From: Mycobacterium celatum
GTDB taxonomy: Bacteria; Actinomycetota; Actinomycetes; Mycobacteriales; Mycobacteriaceae
Length of the DNA stretch: 64,000 nucleotides
Direction: 5' to 3'
Assembly (NCBI RefSeq): GCF_002101595.1
Contig: NZ_LQOM01000024.1
Coordinates: forward strand, 124,001-188,000
The notes under the pieces are model-generated. The model was not told the DNA's origin. It ran no database searches and was given only the letters and a program-made list of their open reading frames with translations. The first letter of the stretch is position 1; the number at the start of each line of letters is the position of its first letter. The position numbers and the translations under genes are program-made. Shown here one piece after another: positions 57,067-64,000 of the stretch.

Positions 57067-58316
57067 CCGAGCGCAGACGTCCGTCGAACGCGGTGCGCGA
57101 TCTGGTCGACGCCGACCGGGAATTGGTGCTGCTGCGCGAGCTCATCCAGGCCGCCTCCAGCGGACCCGCAGTAGAACCGCTGGCGGCGGCGGCCGCGCGG
57201 ATGATCACCGCGGCCACCGGGACCGACGTGTGTTTTGTGCACGTGCTCGACGACAGCGACCGGTCGCTGACGCTGGCCGGTGCGACACCGCCGTTCGACG
57301 GTCAGGTGGGAAAGATCCGGCTACCGCTGGGATCTGGGATATCAGGCTGGGTGGCGCGGCATCGCGAGCCGGTCGTGATCACCGACGACAAGGAAGCCGA
57401 CCCGCGCTATCTGCCGATCCAGTCGCTGCGCGGACGGGATTTCACGTCGATGGTGTCGGTGCCGATGGAAACCGATCCGGGCGGCCTGGTCGGCGTGCTC
57501 AACGTGCATACCGTCGCGCGCCGTGAATTCACCGACGGCGACGTGGAATTGCTGCGTGTCATCGGCCGGTTGATCGCCGGCGCGTTGCACCAGGCGCGGC
57601 TGCACCGCCAGCTGGTGGCCCGCGAACGTGCTCACGAGTTGTTCGTCGAGCAGGTGATCGAGGCGCAGGAAATCGAACGTCGCCGGCTGGCCGGTGACAT
57701 TCACGACGGCATCTCGCAGCGCCTGATCACGCTGTCCTACCGGCTCGATGCCGCGGCCCGCGCGGTCGGCGACGATCCGGTTGAGGCCTCCGGACAACTC
57801 GACGAGGCCCGCGAATTGGCCCGGCTGACATTGGAAGAGGCCCGCGCCGCGATCAGCGGGCTGCGCCCGCCGGTGCTCGACGATCTCGGGCTGGCCGGCG
57901 GGTTAGCCAGCCTGGCCCGTTCGGTGCCGCACCTCAACCTCGAGCTCGACCTGTCCGATGCCCGGCTGCCCGAGCACATCGAGCTGGCGCTGTACCGCAT
58001 CGCCCAGGAAGGCTTGCAGAACATCGTCAAACACGCCGAGGCGACCGCGGGCCGGCTGCGGTTCGCGGTCGACGACGGCACGGCGCGGCTGGAAATCGTC
58101 GACGACGGCGTGGGTTTCGACACGTTCGAGAATCCGCTCGGCGGCGACGAGATGGGCGGCTACGGAGTGCTGTCGATGGCCGAGCGGGCCGAGCTCGTCG
58201 GCGGGCGGCTCAACATCCGGTCGCGACCCGGCGCCGGCACCGCGGTCACCGCGACGATCCCGCTGCCCTCCCCCACGACGCGAGCGTGCGTGTCTCCGAC
58301 CGACACGCCGACATAA
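57063..58316 (+). CDS. GAF-domain sensor histidine kinase (HisKA_3 type)
   Basis: A 417-aa cytosolic kinase without membrane helices. A GAF domain spans about 35-180 (ATGTDVCFVHVLDDSDRS, LPLGSGISGWVARHREPVVI). HisKA_3 follows with His214 in RRLAGDIHDGISQRL. The ATPase domain has ALYRIAQEGLQNIVKHAEA, EIVDDGVGF and GYGVLSMAERAELVGG. The last about dozen residues (TRACVSPTDTPT) are encoded by the left half of a dispersed palindromic repeat, so the C-terminal tail is probably acquired. It may sense a small molecule or redox state through GAF. Confidence 0.92.
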   Translation: MTERRRPSNAVRDLVDADRELVLLRELIQAASSGPAVEPLAAAAARMITAATGTDVCFVHVLDDSDRSLTLAGATPPFDGQVGKIRLPLGSGISGWVARHREPVVITDDKEADPRYLPIQSLRGRDFTSMVSVPMETDPGGLVGVLNVHTVARREFTDGDVELLRVIGRLIAGALHQARLHRQLVARERAHELFVEQVIEAQEIERRRLAGDIHDGISQRLITLSYRLDAAARAVGDDPVEASGQLDEARELARLTLEEARAAISGLRPPVLDDLGLAGGLASLARSVPHLNLELDLSDARLPEHIELALYRIAQEGLQNIVKHAEATAGRLRFAVDDGTARLEIVDDGVGFDTFENPLGGDEMGGYGVLSMAERAELVGGRLNIRSRPGAGTAVTATIPLPSPTTRACVSPTDTPT

Positions 58317-58340
58317 TGCCCGGGTTTGCGCACGCTCGCG
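58279..58340. repeat. Dispersed palindromic element, copy C
   Basis: Arms CGCGAGCGTGCG (58279-58290) and CGCACGCTCGCG (58329-58340) are a perfect 12-base inverted repeat, with inner GTGTC (58290-58294) and GACAC (58302-58306). The interior CGGGTTTGCGCAC resembles copies A and B. The kinase stop codon (58314-58316) lies inside the element. A transcript would fold into a nested hairpin that might end the kinase mRNA. Confidence 0.85.
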
Positions 58341-58353
58341 CCAAGGGGTGACC

Positions 58354-58860
58354 TCAGAAATCGCCGGCGTTGTGGCGCAACGTTTCGATCGACGACACCA
58401 GCGCCTGTGCCTCGGCGTCGGAAATCCCGATGTCGCCGAACACCTGCTCGTTGAGCGTGACGGTGGCGTCCTCGACGGTCGACCGACCCAGGTCGGTGAT
58501 CTGCACCAGCGTGGTGCGCCCGTCGGTCGGGTGCGGCACCCGCTGCACCAGCCCGTCGGCCTCCAGCCGGCGGATCGCATGGGTGACGCTGGTGACGTGA
58601 ACCTGCAGCAGGTCGGAGGCCTTGGTGATCGGCAGCGCCCCGGTGCGGCTGAACGCCAGCAGCCGCAGCAGCTCGTATCGGGAGAAGCTCAGATCGTAGG
58701 GGCGCAGCGCGTTCTCGACGCGGGCCAGCAGTATCTGGTGGGCCCGCATCACCGACGTCACCGCGACCATGCCCTGCGCGACGTCGCCCCAGCCGGCGCG
58801 CTCCCAGTTGGCGCGCGCCGCGGCGATCGGGTCGCGGTTATCAGAGCTCGAAGCGGCCAC
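58354..58860 (-). CDS. MarR-family transcriptional regulator
   Basis: A 168-aa winged-helix protein: LRPYDLSFSRYELLRLLAFS, the recognition region ITKASDLLQVHVTSVTHAIR and the wing GLVQRVPHPTDGRTTLVQIT. It lies 34 bases after the aminotransferase gene on the same strand, so it probably belongs to and controls the operon above it. MarR proteins usually release DNA on binding small aromatic molecules. GTG 58860, after AAAGGA, is taken as the start although the frame extends to 59001. Confidence 0.9.
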   Translation of the reverse strand: MAASSSDNRDPIAAARANWERAGWGDVAQGMVAVTSVMRAHQILLARVENALRPYDLSFSRYELLRLLAFSRTGALPITKASDLLQVHVTSVTHAIRRLEADGLVQRVPHPTDGRTTLVQITDLGRSTVEDATVTLNEQVFGDIGISDAEAQALVSSIETLRHNAGDF

Positions 58861-58894
58861 GTCCTTTCTTACCGCACTTTCGGGCGAGTTCGGG

Positions 58895-59926
58895 TCAGCC
58901 GCGCGACTTTCCCACCGCGGACAGCACCGCCTGCGTCGACGTCCGGTTGCCGACGGTGACCCGCGCGCCGCCGTCGGCGTAGTACCGGACTCGCAGCCCA
59001 CTACCCGCGAACGCCTCGCGCCACGGCCGACCCCTCGGCGGCAGGAACACGAAGTTGGCGTGCGCGTCGGTGCTGTAGACCCCCATCGCGGACAACCGCG
59101 CCCGCAGATATCGACGCTCGGCGGCGATCAGCCGAATCCGGTGGCGCAGTTGGTCTTCGGCCTGATAGGACGATGCCACCGCCAACAGGCTGGTAATCGG
59201 CATGCCGAACGGCAGCTGCTTGCTCCACAGCGTCCGTACCAGGCTCGTCGACCCGATGCCGTAGCCGATCCGCAGTCCGGCCAGCCCATATGCCTTGGAA
59301 AAGGTCCGCACGACCACCACGTTGGGGAACCGGTCAACCAGCGCCGTCGCGTCGATGCGGTGCTCGGCAGCGACGAACTCGATGTACGCCTCGTCGAGCA
59401 CGACGATCGTCTCCGCCGGCACCCGGCGCAGGAATTGCAGGACCTCGTCGGCAGGCTCGAGTGTGCCGGTCGGATTGTGCGGCCGGCACAACACCACCAC
59501 CCGGGCTTTCGCGGCGGCGTCGGCCAGTGCATCGAGGTCGTGGTGGCCGTACTCATCGAGAGGCACAGTCTTCGAGATCAACCGGGCTATCTGCGCGAAG
59601 ATCGGATAGCCGTCGAACGTCGGTGTCGCCATCACGATCGTGTCGCCCGGATCGGTCAGCGCGTGCAGGGTCTGCATCACCACACCGGTAGCACCGGCGC
59701 CGAGCACCACCTGTTCCTCACGCACGCCGACACGTTCGGCGATCAGGCGGCGCAGCCGCTCGGGCAGAAATTCCGGATAGCGGTTGGCGGCGTCGATCGA
59801 GCGGATCAGCGCCGAGCGCACCGCCGGCAGCGGCGGGAACGGGTTTTCGTTGAGCGACAAGGCAAACGGATCGATCGCATCGGGTAACGCATCGTCGATC
59901 ATCCCCGACGCCGCCAGAACCGACAT
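58895..59926 (-). CDS. Fold-type I PLP aminotransferase (HisC/Pat-like)
   Basis: A 343-aa aminotransferase close to HisC and aromatic aminotransferase Pat. FALSLNENPFPPLP, GAGATGVVMQTL, RPHNPTGTLE and VLDEAYIEF are typical, and RTFSKAYGLAGLRIGYG has the PLP lysine (Lys211). The frame is open further upstream, but ATG 59926 overlaps the ketosynthase stop (TGATG). In this operon it probably aminates a ketone made by the ThDP and ketosynthase-like enzymes rather than histidinol phosphate. Confidence 0.85.
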   Translation of the reverse strand: MSVLAASGMIDDALPDAIDPFALSLNENPFPPLPAVRSALIRSIDAANRYPEFLPERLRRLIAERVGVREEQVVLGAGATGVVMQTLHALTDPGDTIVMATPTFDGYPIFAQIARLISKTVPLDEYGHHDLDALADAAAKARVVVLCRPHNPTGTLEPADEVLQFLRRVPAETIVVLDEAYIEFVAAEHRIDATALVDRFPNVVVVRTFSKAYGLAGLRIGYGIGSTSLVRTLWSKQLPFGMPITSLLAVASSYQAEDQLRHRIRLIAAERRYLRARLSAMGVYSTDAHANFVFLPPRGRPWREAFAGSGLRVRYYADGGARVTVGNRTSTQAVLSAVGKSRG

Positions 59927-60957
59927 CAGCCTCGTCCGCCCCATCGCACCGCTGCCGCGCCGGCGAAGTCGCCGGCATGCGCGAACGCGGCCATCAACAC
60001 GATATCGCCGGCGTTGACCTGACCGTCGGATATGGCGTGATCCAGGTTGATCGGGATGCCCGCGCCGAACAGGTTGCCGCATTCGTCGAAGGTATGGCGA
60101 TGACGTTCGCGCGGCACCTCGAGGGCTTCGCGCCAGTTGCGCAGGAACACCCGGTTGGGCTGGTTGGTGACCAGCAGGCCAATATCCTTGGGGCTCAATC
60201 CGATTCGATCACAAACCGCGAGCGCGACTTCGGGGACCTGACGGTTGCCGCGAGCCAGCACCTTGGCGATCTTGGTTTCGGTGAACCCGATGCACCCTTC
60301 GCCCGGGCCGGGCTGCCACCACTTACGGGGTGGGTCCATCGCGATCGTCATGTCACCGGCGTATTCGCCGTAGGTGCGGCATTCGACGTCGAGGATCGGC
60401 GATCGGTCGGACAGCGTCACCAATGCCACCGCGGCGCCGTCACCGGGAATAGCGGACTGGGCCTTGCGCCGCACACCTGGCTGGTCGAAGACCTGTCCCG
60501 CCGCGTTCTGCGCAATCGCGATCAGCGCGCTTCGACCTTCACCGGATGCCAGGAGCCGACGGGCCACGTTGAGCGCCAACACAAATGCCGCGCACCCGCC
60601 GTTGTGCAGGTCGAGTACCCAGGATGGGCGCATCCCCAAGCGGTGCGCGATGCCGCCGCCCGCGCCATAGAACGGCATGTCCGGTATCTGGGTGTGGGTG
60701 ATCAGTACGTCGATGTTCGAGATGACGTCGTACCCATGGCGCTCGATCAACCCGGCACAGGCGCGTTCGATCATGTCGACGGCGGTTTCGTCGGGTGCGA
60801 CGTGATGGCGGAACTTGGGCGCGCGAAACATCACGTTGGCGGCCAAATCGTCCGAACCGGCGAATTGCGCGTAATAGTCGGCGCTGATCGGTTCTCCGGG
60901 CAGATAGGTGGAAACGTCGGTCAGACTGACGGCGGTTGATGTCATGGCGGAGCTCAT
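59926..60957 (-). CDS. Ketosynthase-III-like (thiolase-fold) enzyme with altered catalytic triad
   Basis: A 343-aa KAS III relative. The nucleophile is Cys122 in DLHNGGCAAFVLALN. The usual HQAN segment reads LLVTNQPNRVFL, so Asn265 stands where the catalytic His is expected; the last triad member Asn295 is in DECGNLFGAGIPINL. Loss of the His argues against normal decarboxylating condensation and for an acyl transfer or other reaction. The ATG at 60957 overlaps the SRPBCC stop as ATGA. The acyl substrates are unknown. Confidence 0.85.
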   Translation of the reverse strand: MSSAMTSTAVSLTDVSTYLPGEPISADYYAQFAGSDDLAANVMFRAPKFRHHVAPDETAVDMIERACAGLIERHGYDVISNIDVLITHTQIPDMPFYGAGGGIAHRLGMRPSWVLDLHNGGCAAFVLALNVARRLLASGEGRSALIAIAQNAAGQVFDQPGVRRKAQSAIPGDGAAVALVTLSDRSPILDVECRTYGEYAGDMTIAMDPPRKWWQPGPGEGCIGFTETKIAKVLARGNRQVPEVALAVCDRIGLSPKDIGLLVTNQPNRVFLRNWREALEVPRERHRHTFDECGNLFGAGIPINLDHAISDGQVNAGDIVLMAAFAHAGDFAGAAAVRWGGRG

Positions 60958-61589
60958 CTCATCCAGGCCGGCGTGATCGGCAGGCCGTTGCGGTGGCGGT
61001 ATTCGGCGATTGCTTTGAGGTTGTTCAGCTCCAGCCCGTGACCCGCGCCGAAGAGATCCCAGAAGTCGCCGACCCAGCCGGTGCGACCCGCCGGGGCGGC
61101 CTCGGGATACGGGTTGTGGTCGTAGAACGGGTGACGGCAATTGGTCCACAGCACAACGGAACCCGGCTTGTTCAGCACCTCCTGCGCGTCGACGACGCGC
61201 ATCAGGTAGATCATCCACAGGTGCTTGCCCTGATCCCACGCGCAGTGGTAGTCGACGGTGCGCGCCTGCGCGTTCGCATGAGTGCGGGTGTAGATCTTGG
61301 TCTCCGGGAGCAGCTTGTCGTAGGCCTCCCAGAGGCCGGGCTCCTCGGTGGGGGTGAAGCCGCGCAGCGTGTAGGTCCACTCCTCTAGGCTTCGGGTGTC
61401 GGACAGGTATTCGAACAACTCGTCGGGTGGGCAGTCGACGTAGTCGTTGACCGTGCAGTACTGGCCGAAGACCTCGTCGTGTGGGTACACCGATCGCATC
61501 TTCGCCATGAAGATCGGCGCGGTTTCTTCCAACGGCGAGGTCTCGATGCGGACCACCCCGTCGATATCGTCAAGCGCTGGCAGGGACAT
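60954..61589 (-). CDS. SRPBCC-fold (START/cyclase-like) protein
   Basis: A 211-aa protein with CTVNDYVDCPPDELFEYLSD, EEWTYTLRGFTPTEEPGLWE and VLWTNCRHPFYDHNPYPEA. Layout and length recall polyketide cyclase or lipid-binding SRPBCC proteins; several His/Cys/Asp residues could bind metal or act in catalysis. It may fold, cyclise or carry the intermediate of the pathway. ATG 61589 is chosen because GAGGAG lies about ten bases before it; the gene overlaps the ThDP enzyme stop by 20 bases. Confidence 0.7.
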   Translation of the reverse strand: MSLPALDDIDGVVRIETSPLEETAPIFMAKMRSVYPHDEVFGQYCTVNDYVDCPPDELFEYLSDTRSLEEWTYTLRGFTPTEEPGLWEAYDKLLPETKIYTRTHANAQARTVDYHCAWDQGKHLWMIYLMRVVDAQEVLNKPGSVVLWTNCRHPFYDHNPYPEAAPAGRTGWVGDFWDLFGAGHGLELNNLKAIAEYRHRNGLPITPAWMR

Positions 61590-63285
61590 GGGTTCGGTTC
61601 TCCTCGTGGTGTGTAACTTGTTGTCGGGCAATCGGAACAGCTCGATTCAGGAATGCCGCGAACGGCGGGATCTCGTCGGCGGAGCACTCGACGCTGACCA
61701 CCGACGGGCCGTCGACGGCCACCGCCTGTTCCAATGCGGCAGGTAGTGCCTCGAGGTCGGTGACGTCGACCGAGGAAAGGCCGGGGAACATGGCGGCCAG
61801 GCCGGCGCCGAGATTGCTCGGGCTGAACCGGTTGTAGCTGTACAGGTCGTCGTAGAAGAGCTGCTCACGGGTGACGCACATGGCGTGGGCGTTGTTGTTG
61901 AACAACACGAAAGTCACCGGCAGCCGGTATTGCACCGCGGTGTGCACCTCCATGCCGTGCATGAAGAACGCCCCGTCACCGGCGATGACGACGGTGCGTC
62001 TGGCCCGGCCGAACGCCATCCCGATACCGGCGCCGAAGCTGTAACCCATGCCGCCCATGCCGAGCGCAACGGCGAATCGACCGCCGCGCCGCACCGGCAG
62101 ATAGTGAATTGCGGCCGCACCGGTGTTGCCGGCGTCGACGACGATGTCGGCGCCGACGGGTAGCGCGGCGTCCAGTACTGCCATCGCGTCGCGGTAGCGC
62201 ACACCTGGACCGTCAATTACGGGGGGCCGCAGTTCGGTGCGTGGCACGGCGTCGGGCACCCGCAGGCCGGTGGGCCTCCCGCCGCCGGCGAGCTCGCGGG
62301 TCAGCATGCTCAGCGAGAGGCGCACGTTGTCGGTGTGCACGTGCGTGCACGGCAGGTAGGGCGGCGCCGAGCCGATCGAGATCGTGTGCGTTGCAGCCAG
62401 CGCGTCGTCGAGACCGGCGCGCGCGGTCACCGACAGGCGAGTGCCGACTACCAGGCACAACCCGCTGCCTGCCACCGCCTCGGCCACACCGGGATGACCC
62501 ATCACACCGGTCAGGCCGAGCGCCGAGGACGATCCGAAACCCGGTGTGCCGGCCACGTCCTTGGCATCGGGCACGCACGCCACCCGGGCGCGCAGCAGGG
62601 CGCGCAGCTCCTCGAGTTCTCGGCGGGCGTCGTCGCGGGCCACCTGCTCGCCGGCGATGATCGTGACCGGTCCGTGGGCACGGCGTAGTGCCCGCACAAT
62701 CGGATGCAGGTCGCCGGTCCGCGGCGCCGCACCGCCGAGTTCGTAACCGTTGGTCGCGGCCAGCCCTTGCTGAATATCCTTGGGTAGCAACAACACCGCG
62801 GGCCCACCGGTTCGGGCGGCCGCCACCGCTGCGGGCAGCGCGGACGCGATGTCGGCGGGTGTCACCACCCGTCGGCAGAAGACCGATACTGCGGAAAACA
62901 GCGCCTCGGCATTGAGCGAACCGTTGCGGCCACTGGTGTCCTGAAAGCTGCCGCGGCCGTCCATCGCGGTCGCGGGCTGACCGACCAGCGCCAGCACCGG
63001 CACCCGGCTGGCGAACGATTCCCCGAGTCCCGGAACGAGATTCAGCGCACCGCCGCCCGATGTTGCCGCGACTACGCCCAATTGGGCGCCGCCGCGGCTG
63101 TAGCCGTCGGCCATTGCCGCGGCGGAGAACTCATGCTTGGCCAGCACAGCGGTGATATCGGAGCGGAAATGCGCTGCATCGTAAAGGTCTTCGATGTTGG
63201 CGCCGTCGACACCGAAGATGTAGTCGATCCCGATGTTCGCGAGATGTTCGACGATGTGGTCGACCACCCGGTGTTGCCTGGCCAT
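61570..63285 (-). CDS. Thiamine-diphosphate-dependent enzyme (acetolactate-synthase-like)
   Basis: A 571-aa ThDP enzyme. The N-terminal Pyr domain has GIDYIFGVDGANIEDLYDAA and the catalytic Glu52 in VLAKHEFSAAAM. A central Rossmann domain follows (about 190-340), then the PP domain with GDG (436-438) and NN (463-464) binding Mg-ThDP. IFGVDGAN in place of the common VFGxPG suggests a separate subfamily. It probably makes a carbon-carbon bond by decarboxylating a 2-keto acid. It is first in the operon ThDP-SRPBCC-KAS III-aminotransferase-MarR. Confidence 0.88.
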   Translation of the reverse strand: MARQHRVVDHIVEHLANIGIDYIFGVDGANIEDLYDAAHFRSDITAVLAKHEFSAAAMADGYSRGGAQLGVVAATSGGGALNLVPGLGESFASRVPVLALVGQPATAMDGRGSFQDTSGRNGSLNAEALFSAVSVFCRRVVTPADIASALPAAVAAARTGGPAVLLLPKDIQQGLAATNGYELGGAAPRTGDLHPIVRALRRAHGPVTIIAGEQVARDDARRELEELRALLRARVACVPDAKDVAGTPGFGSSSALGLTGVMGHPGVAEAVAGSGLCLVVGTRLSVTARAGLDDALAATHTISIGSAPPYLPCTHVHTDNVRLSLSMLTRELAGGGRPTGLRVPDAVPRTELRPPVIDGPGVRYRDAMAVLDAALPVGADIVVDAGNTGAAAIHYLPVRRGGRFAVALGMGGMGYSFGAGIGMAFGRARRTVVIAGDGAFFMHGMEVHTAVQYRLPVTFVLFNNNAHAMCVTREQLFYDDLYSYNRFSPSNLGAGLAAMFPGLSSVDVTDLEALPAALEQAVAVDGPSVVSVECSADEIPPFAAFLNRAVPIARQQVTHHEENRTHVPASA

Positions 63286-63333
63286 GTCGGTAATACGACT
63301 GCGGGGTGGCTTTGGTTCACCCCGGCGCCGGAT

Positions 63334-64000
63334 TTACAGCGAACGCTCCAGCAACACGTGGCCGTTGTCGGCGGAAACCACTTGCACGGCGGCGATTTGA
63401 TCGACCGGCGTGGAAATGCTGCCGGCGGGCGTCGCGGTGTGGCCGGGTTCGGCCACCCAGGTCGCCAGCTGGGTGCGGCTGCCGTCGCGGCCCACCACCA
63501 CCATCGCCAGCCTGTCGTGGTGGGCGTACACCGGCGCCAGGCAGACGCATGTCATGTCGATATAGGTTCCCCAGTGCTGGCCGCTGACCGACACGGTCGA
63601 GGCCAACGCTTTGGTCCCTACTTGCGCCATCTCCAGCGACGATGCGCGCGGCTGCGGCGCGGCCGGGACGGCCGGCGCGCTCGCCTGCGGCGGCGCGGGC
63701 ACGGACGCCGGCGAATGAGGCTTGACGCCGACGAACACACCGATGGCCAGCACCGCGGCCGCCACGCCCGACGCTGTCCACGTGATCACACGGGAGCGAC
63801 GGCGCCGCCAGGCCACCTTGGCCAGCAGTGACGGCAGCATCGCCGAAGGCACGGGTGCGTCGCCAGTGTGGTCGGCCGCCTCGATCGCGGCAACCACGTT
63901 GTCGTCGAGCCGCGAGAGCAGGGCCGGCATGCCGCTGAGTTCGGCGACCGCGCTGCGGCACGACGCGCAGTCACGCAGGTGCGCCTCGAATTCGCGGCGG
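63334..64000 (-). CDS. rslA: Anti-sigma factor RslA, 5' end cut by the window
   Basis: The readable frame runs from the window edge (RREFEAHLRDCASCRSAVAE) to the stop at 63334, 221 residues. HLRDCASC is the HxxxCxxC zinc motif of ZAS anti-sigma factors. A membrane helix (ITWTASGVAAAVLAIGVFVG) separates it from an extracytoplasmic domain with the Cys pair MTCVCLAP. The sequence agrees closely with my memory of M. tuberculosis RslA, which holds SigL. sigL should lie just outside the window. An internal ATG at 63930 is not the start, since the zinc motif is upstream of it. Confidence 0.85.
   Translation of the reverse strand, partial: RREFEAHLRDCASCRSAVAELSGMPALLSRLDDNVVAAIEAADHTGDAPVPSAMLPSLLAKVAWRRRRSRVITWTASGVAAAVLAIGVFVGVKPHSPASVPAPPQASAPAVPAAPQPRASSLEMAQVGTKALASTVSVSGQHWGTYIDMTCVCLAPVYAHHDRLAMVVVGRDGSRTQLATWVAEPGHTATPAGSISTPVDQIAAVQVVSADNGHVLLERSL

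Noticed and set aside
59926..61380. 484-codon ketosynthase frame extending into the SRPBCC gene
   Set aside because: The first part is Arg/Pro-rich out-of-frame translation of the SRPBCC gene; the ATG at 60957 with its four-base overlap fits the family length.

Overview
The window is a high-GC chromosomal segment from a Mycobacterium that is not of the M. tuberculosis complex. Many gene products match, from memory, M. tuberculosis proteins along most of their length: GroEL1/GroES, TsaD, Alr, GadB, Nnr, GlmS, GlmM, the whole ESX-4 core, the alpha ribosomal operon, RmlB/RmlC, MmsA/FadE9/MmsB and RslA. F420-dependent enzymes, cutinases, VapBC modules and type VII secretion genes support the genus. 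I do not name a species. No rRNA, tRNA, CRISPR array or transposase was seen.

Layout. 1-9 kb: groEL1 start and groES under a CIRCE element, a secreted C39-like protein, then a minus-strand run with the t6A tRNA-modification genes (tsaD, a tsaB-rimI fusion, tsaE), a hydrolase, alr, gadB and nnr. 9-19.4 kb: an accessory stretch with a methyltransferase, two vapBC modules, a Baeyer-Villiger-type monooxygenase with an SDR, a rhomboid-like protein, glmS, a Ddn-like F420 enzyme, a chlorophyllase-like protein and an LLM oxidoreductase. 19.4-23.5 kb: two type-VII-like proteins, glmM, rpsI and rplM. 23.7-26.9 kb: a plus-strand cassette with lower local GC (EspC-like protein, a large WXG/LXG-style candidate toxin, multi-pass membrane proteins) inserted between rplM and esxT. 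26.9-36.6 kb: the ESX-4 locus (esxT, esxU, a T7SS-associated protein, eccC4, eccD4, mycP4, eccB4), followed by two cutinases. 38.1-42.7 kb: truA, rplQ, rpoA, rpsD, rpsK, rpsM, rpmJ and infA. 42.9-46.3 kb: tandem F420 oxidoreductases, then rmlB and rmlC. 46.3-52 kb: DUF2127, an NmrA-like protein, an O-methyltransferase/FAD monooxygenase pair with a 38-aa small ORF, and a Tat-exported sulfatase. 52.1-55.8 kb: the valine degradation operon mmsA-fadE9-mmsB. 55.8-58.3 kb: a HAD-like gene and a NarL-type two-component system. 58.3-63.3 kb: an unusual five-gene operon (ThDP enzyme, SRPBCC protein, ketosynthase-III-like protein, PLP aminotransferase, MarR regulator). 63.3 kb to the end: the anti-sigma factor rslA, cut by the window edge.

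How the genes work together. Housekeeping functions dominate: chaperonins, t6A modification, D-alanine and glucosamine-6-phosphate/glucosamine-1-phosphate supply for peptidoglycan, dTDP-rhamnose for the arabinogalactan linker, ribosome assembly and transcription. The two most promising undescribed systems are (i) the EspC-like/toxin/membrane-protein cassette beside ESX-4, which looks like a secreted antibacterial effector with immunity, and (ii) the ThDP/SRPBCC/KAS-III/aminotransferase/MarR operon, which looks like a small-molecule pathway.

Regulation visible in the sequence. At least ten genes have a TANNNT -10 box five to seven bases before the start codon, the arrangement of leaderless mycobacterial transcripts. 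A palindrome sits at -40.5 of the response-regulator gene, an 18-bp palindrome lies before mmsA, and a roughly 60-bp dispersed palindromic element occurs three times. rslA and mmsA lie in the Rv07xx part of the H37Rv chromosome but groES to rmlC in Rv34xx; here they are contiguous, probably the older gene order.
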